Shown here piece after piece: positions 6,809 to 7,781 of a DNA stretch of 7,781 bases. Location of the stretch: positions 1 through 7,781 of the forward strand of contig JASHVB010000825.1 of NCBI GenBank assembly GCA_030039695.1. The letters run 5' to 3'. The stretch comes from Acetobacteraceae bacterium. Its GTDB lineage: Bacteria > Pseudomonadota > Alphaproteobacteria > Acetobacterales > Acetobacteraceae. Below the pieces are notes generated by a model. That model was given only the letters and a program-made list of their open reading frames with translations. It was not told where the DNA came from and did not search any database. Made by a program: the position numbers and the translations under genes. Position 1 is the stretch's first letter; each line of letters begins with the position of its first letter.

Positions 6809-7035
6809 AAAGGTTCGACCAGGTATATTTCGTCTCGGCAACGGCCATGCCCGGTCTCGCGCTGTCGCGGCGTAGGACCGTGGGTGTCGAACTTCGTGAT
6901 GCTGCCGGCCTTCATCGTGGCAGATTTTCAGACCGGAACACCAATGGGGGTGACAGAGCGCGAGCCGCGTGGTCTTGGCGCGGCACCCATGCGCGGACCC
7001 GGCCGGGAATCCATCTCTGCCTAGGTTCGGTTTCC
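6809..7035. other. Gap upstream of the exported hydrolase, no intact gene
   Basis: This gap must hold the hydrolase promoter on the minus strand. On the plus strand the frame of the hydrolase remnant that follows is open through it, but its translation (arginine-rich, no strand or motif pattern) does not resemble an alpha/beta hydrolase core. A 41-codon plus frame (6899-7024) is also open but unrecognised. Confidence 0.35.
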
Positions 7036-7245
7036 TATCCCCTGTCCATCGCCCAAGGCACGGAGGACGGGACGTCGCGCGCCGGCATGGCTCGCGTTCT
7101 TGCCGATCGCATGACCAAGAGCGGTTGGCCACCCGACCCGCACTTTTTCGAGGGGGAAGGCCACATCTGCCGTGCCGCAGGGCGGAATCGGGAGGGGAAG
7201 CTGGTGGCGGAGTTCCTCGGCAGGTATCTCACGAGGAGTGCTTGA
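7036..7245 (+). pseudogene. C-terminal remnant of an alpha/beta hydrolase (S9/dienelactone type)
   Basis: About 69 codons that read like the last part of an alpha/beta hydrolase: YPLSIAQGTEDG, the strand and turn that carry the catalytic aspartate; a helix (AGMARVLADRMTKSG); a strand ending in FFEGEGH, with the catalytic histidine; and a final helix (LVAEFLGRYL) before the stop. The region before it lacks the strands, the HG oxyanion loop and the G-x-S-x-G nucleophile elbow in this frame, and I found no such motif in the other plus frames nearby. I therefore call it a decayed, truncated gene. It is not a copy of the intact hydrolase on the opposite strand, whose C-terminal motifs differ. An alternative is chance resemblance, but strand, helix and His spacing all fit together. 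Confidence 0.5.
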
Positions 7246-7256
7246 CCCCTCTGGGT

Positions 7257-7298
7257 CGGACCCCGCCAGTCCGTCGAGTGTGCGGACCTGCCAGTCCG
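7257..7298 (+). repeat. Pair of near-identical small hairpins (direct repeats)
   Basis: CGGACCCCGCCAGTCCG (7257-7273) and CGGACCTGCCAGTCCG (7283-7298) are direct repeats whose starts are 26 bp apart. Each is also an inverted repeat: CGGAC and GTCCG pair around a 7-nt or 6-nt loop. They lie 12 nt after the stop of the hydrolase remnant and about 170 bp before the methyltransferase. They could be a tandem operator, an RNA structure in a leader or trailer, or a remnant of a repeat family. No T-run follows. Confidence 0.45.
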
Positions 7299-7471
7299 GT
7301 TCAGGTGGCGAGCGTGGACAACCGGACATCCGGGGTGCCCCCGCCGATCAATTCGAGCTGAGCTTTGGTACCAGCCAGGTTGCTGATAGTCTGAGCTCTC
7401 GAGAACGGCAAAAATTGTTGCGATTGCCCGCGCTTTGCCCGGCTGGCGCCGCTCTGGGCACCGCTGAAACT
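7299..7471. other. Leader region of the methyltransferase
   Basis: About 170 bp without a recognised gene. It is open in the methyltransferase frame, so a longer protein cannot be excluded, but the translation has no motif. No clear promoter was found. Confidence 0.35.
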
Positions 7472-7781
7472 ATGAGAGACCTGGCCGAACGCATCATCGA
7501 CCATTACGAACGCCATGCTCGCGACTGGGATGCTGACCGCAATCTCCACGTCAGTCCATGGAACGACAAGTCATGGCACGACCGCTTCATCGCGGCCCTG
7601 GCGAGCGGCGCGAACGTTCTGGATTTGGGTTGCGGTTCGGGTTCTCCGGTCGCAAAATACATGGCTGGACGTGGGCTCCATGTGACCGGCGTCGATTCGT
7701 CACCAACTCTTATTTCCCTGTGCCGCGAACGTCTCCCCGATCATGAATGGCTTGTAGGCGACATGAGGTTGCTGCATCTTT
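7472..7781 (+). CDS. Class I SAM-dependent methyltransferase, 5' part
   Basis: The first 103 residues of a small-molecule-type methyltransferase; the right window edge cuts it. After an N-terminal helix (LAERIIDHYERHARDWD, 4-20) and the segment HVSPWNDKSWHDRFIAAL, the Rossmann fold begins: motif I VLDLGCGSGSP (49-59), the glycine-rich loop that binds S-adenosylmethionine; acidic residue Asp75 at the end of strand 2 (VTGVDSSP), which holds the ribose; and Asp97 in LVGDMR near the adenine. The ATG at 7472 is chosen because family members begin with this helix just before motif I; it lacks a clear ribosome site, and the frame is open upstream past 7301 with sequence that shows no domain. The substrate cannot be told from the part present. 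It follows a decayed hydrolase and the paired hairpins on the same strand, with no evident functional link. Confidence 0.88.
   Translation, partial: MRDLAERIIDHYERHARDWDADRNLHVSPWNDKSWHDRFIAALASGANVLDLGCGSGSPVAKYMAGRGLHVTGVDSSPTLISLCRERLPDHEWLVGDMRLLHL

Noticed and set aside
6400..6915. 171-codon minus-strand open frame
   Set aside because: Out-of-frame shadow of the exported hydrolase, very Arg-rich.

Overview
This is a GC-rich bacterial window, most likely from a proteobacterium. That placement is an inference from base composition, strong Shine-Dalgarno sites, a Sec-exported PQQ dehydrogenase and a PuuD-type amidohydrolase; no marker gene fixes the taxon. It holds five confidently recognised protein genes, two of them cut by the window: a PQQ alcohol dehydrogenase (1-1193, minus, partial), a 1-Cys peroxiredoxin (2035-2685, minus), a class I glutamine amidotransferase of the gamma-glutamyl-GABA hydrolase type (3294-4052, plus), an exported alpha/beta hydrolase (5715-6794, minus), and the start of a SAM methyltransferase (7472-7781, plus). 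A small exported tandem-repeat protein of unknown function (4735-5067, minus) is also well supported by its codon pattern. A headless alpha/beta hydrolase remnant (7036-7245, plus) and a doubtful short ORF (1681-1965, plus) are weaker calls.

Layout: the genes stand singly, on both strands, separated by gaps of roughly 600-840 bp, so no operon is visible. Only about 60% of the window is convincingly coding, which is low for a free-living bacterium and suggests decayed genes or unrecognised elements between the real ones. The gaps hold several inverted repeats. The most striking is an imperfect 72-nt hairpin (4655-4726) directly after the stop codon of the repeat protein. A second is a pair of near-identical small hairpins (7257-7298) after the hydrolase remnant.

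Functionally, three products carry export signals (the dehydrogenase, the repeat protein and the alpha/beta hydrolase) and would act in the periplasm or outside the cell. The dehydrogenase has the Asp-x-Asp arrangement that marks lanthanide-using PQQ alcohol dehydrogenases. The peroxiredoxin is a cytosolic peroxide-removing enzyme and the amidotransferase fits polyamine catabolism. The sequence shows no direct link that would join these into one pathway. No phage, CRISPR, tRNA, rRNA or complete insertion sequence was recognised. The strongest candidates for something undescribed are the tandem-repeat secreted protein and the hairpin behind it.
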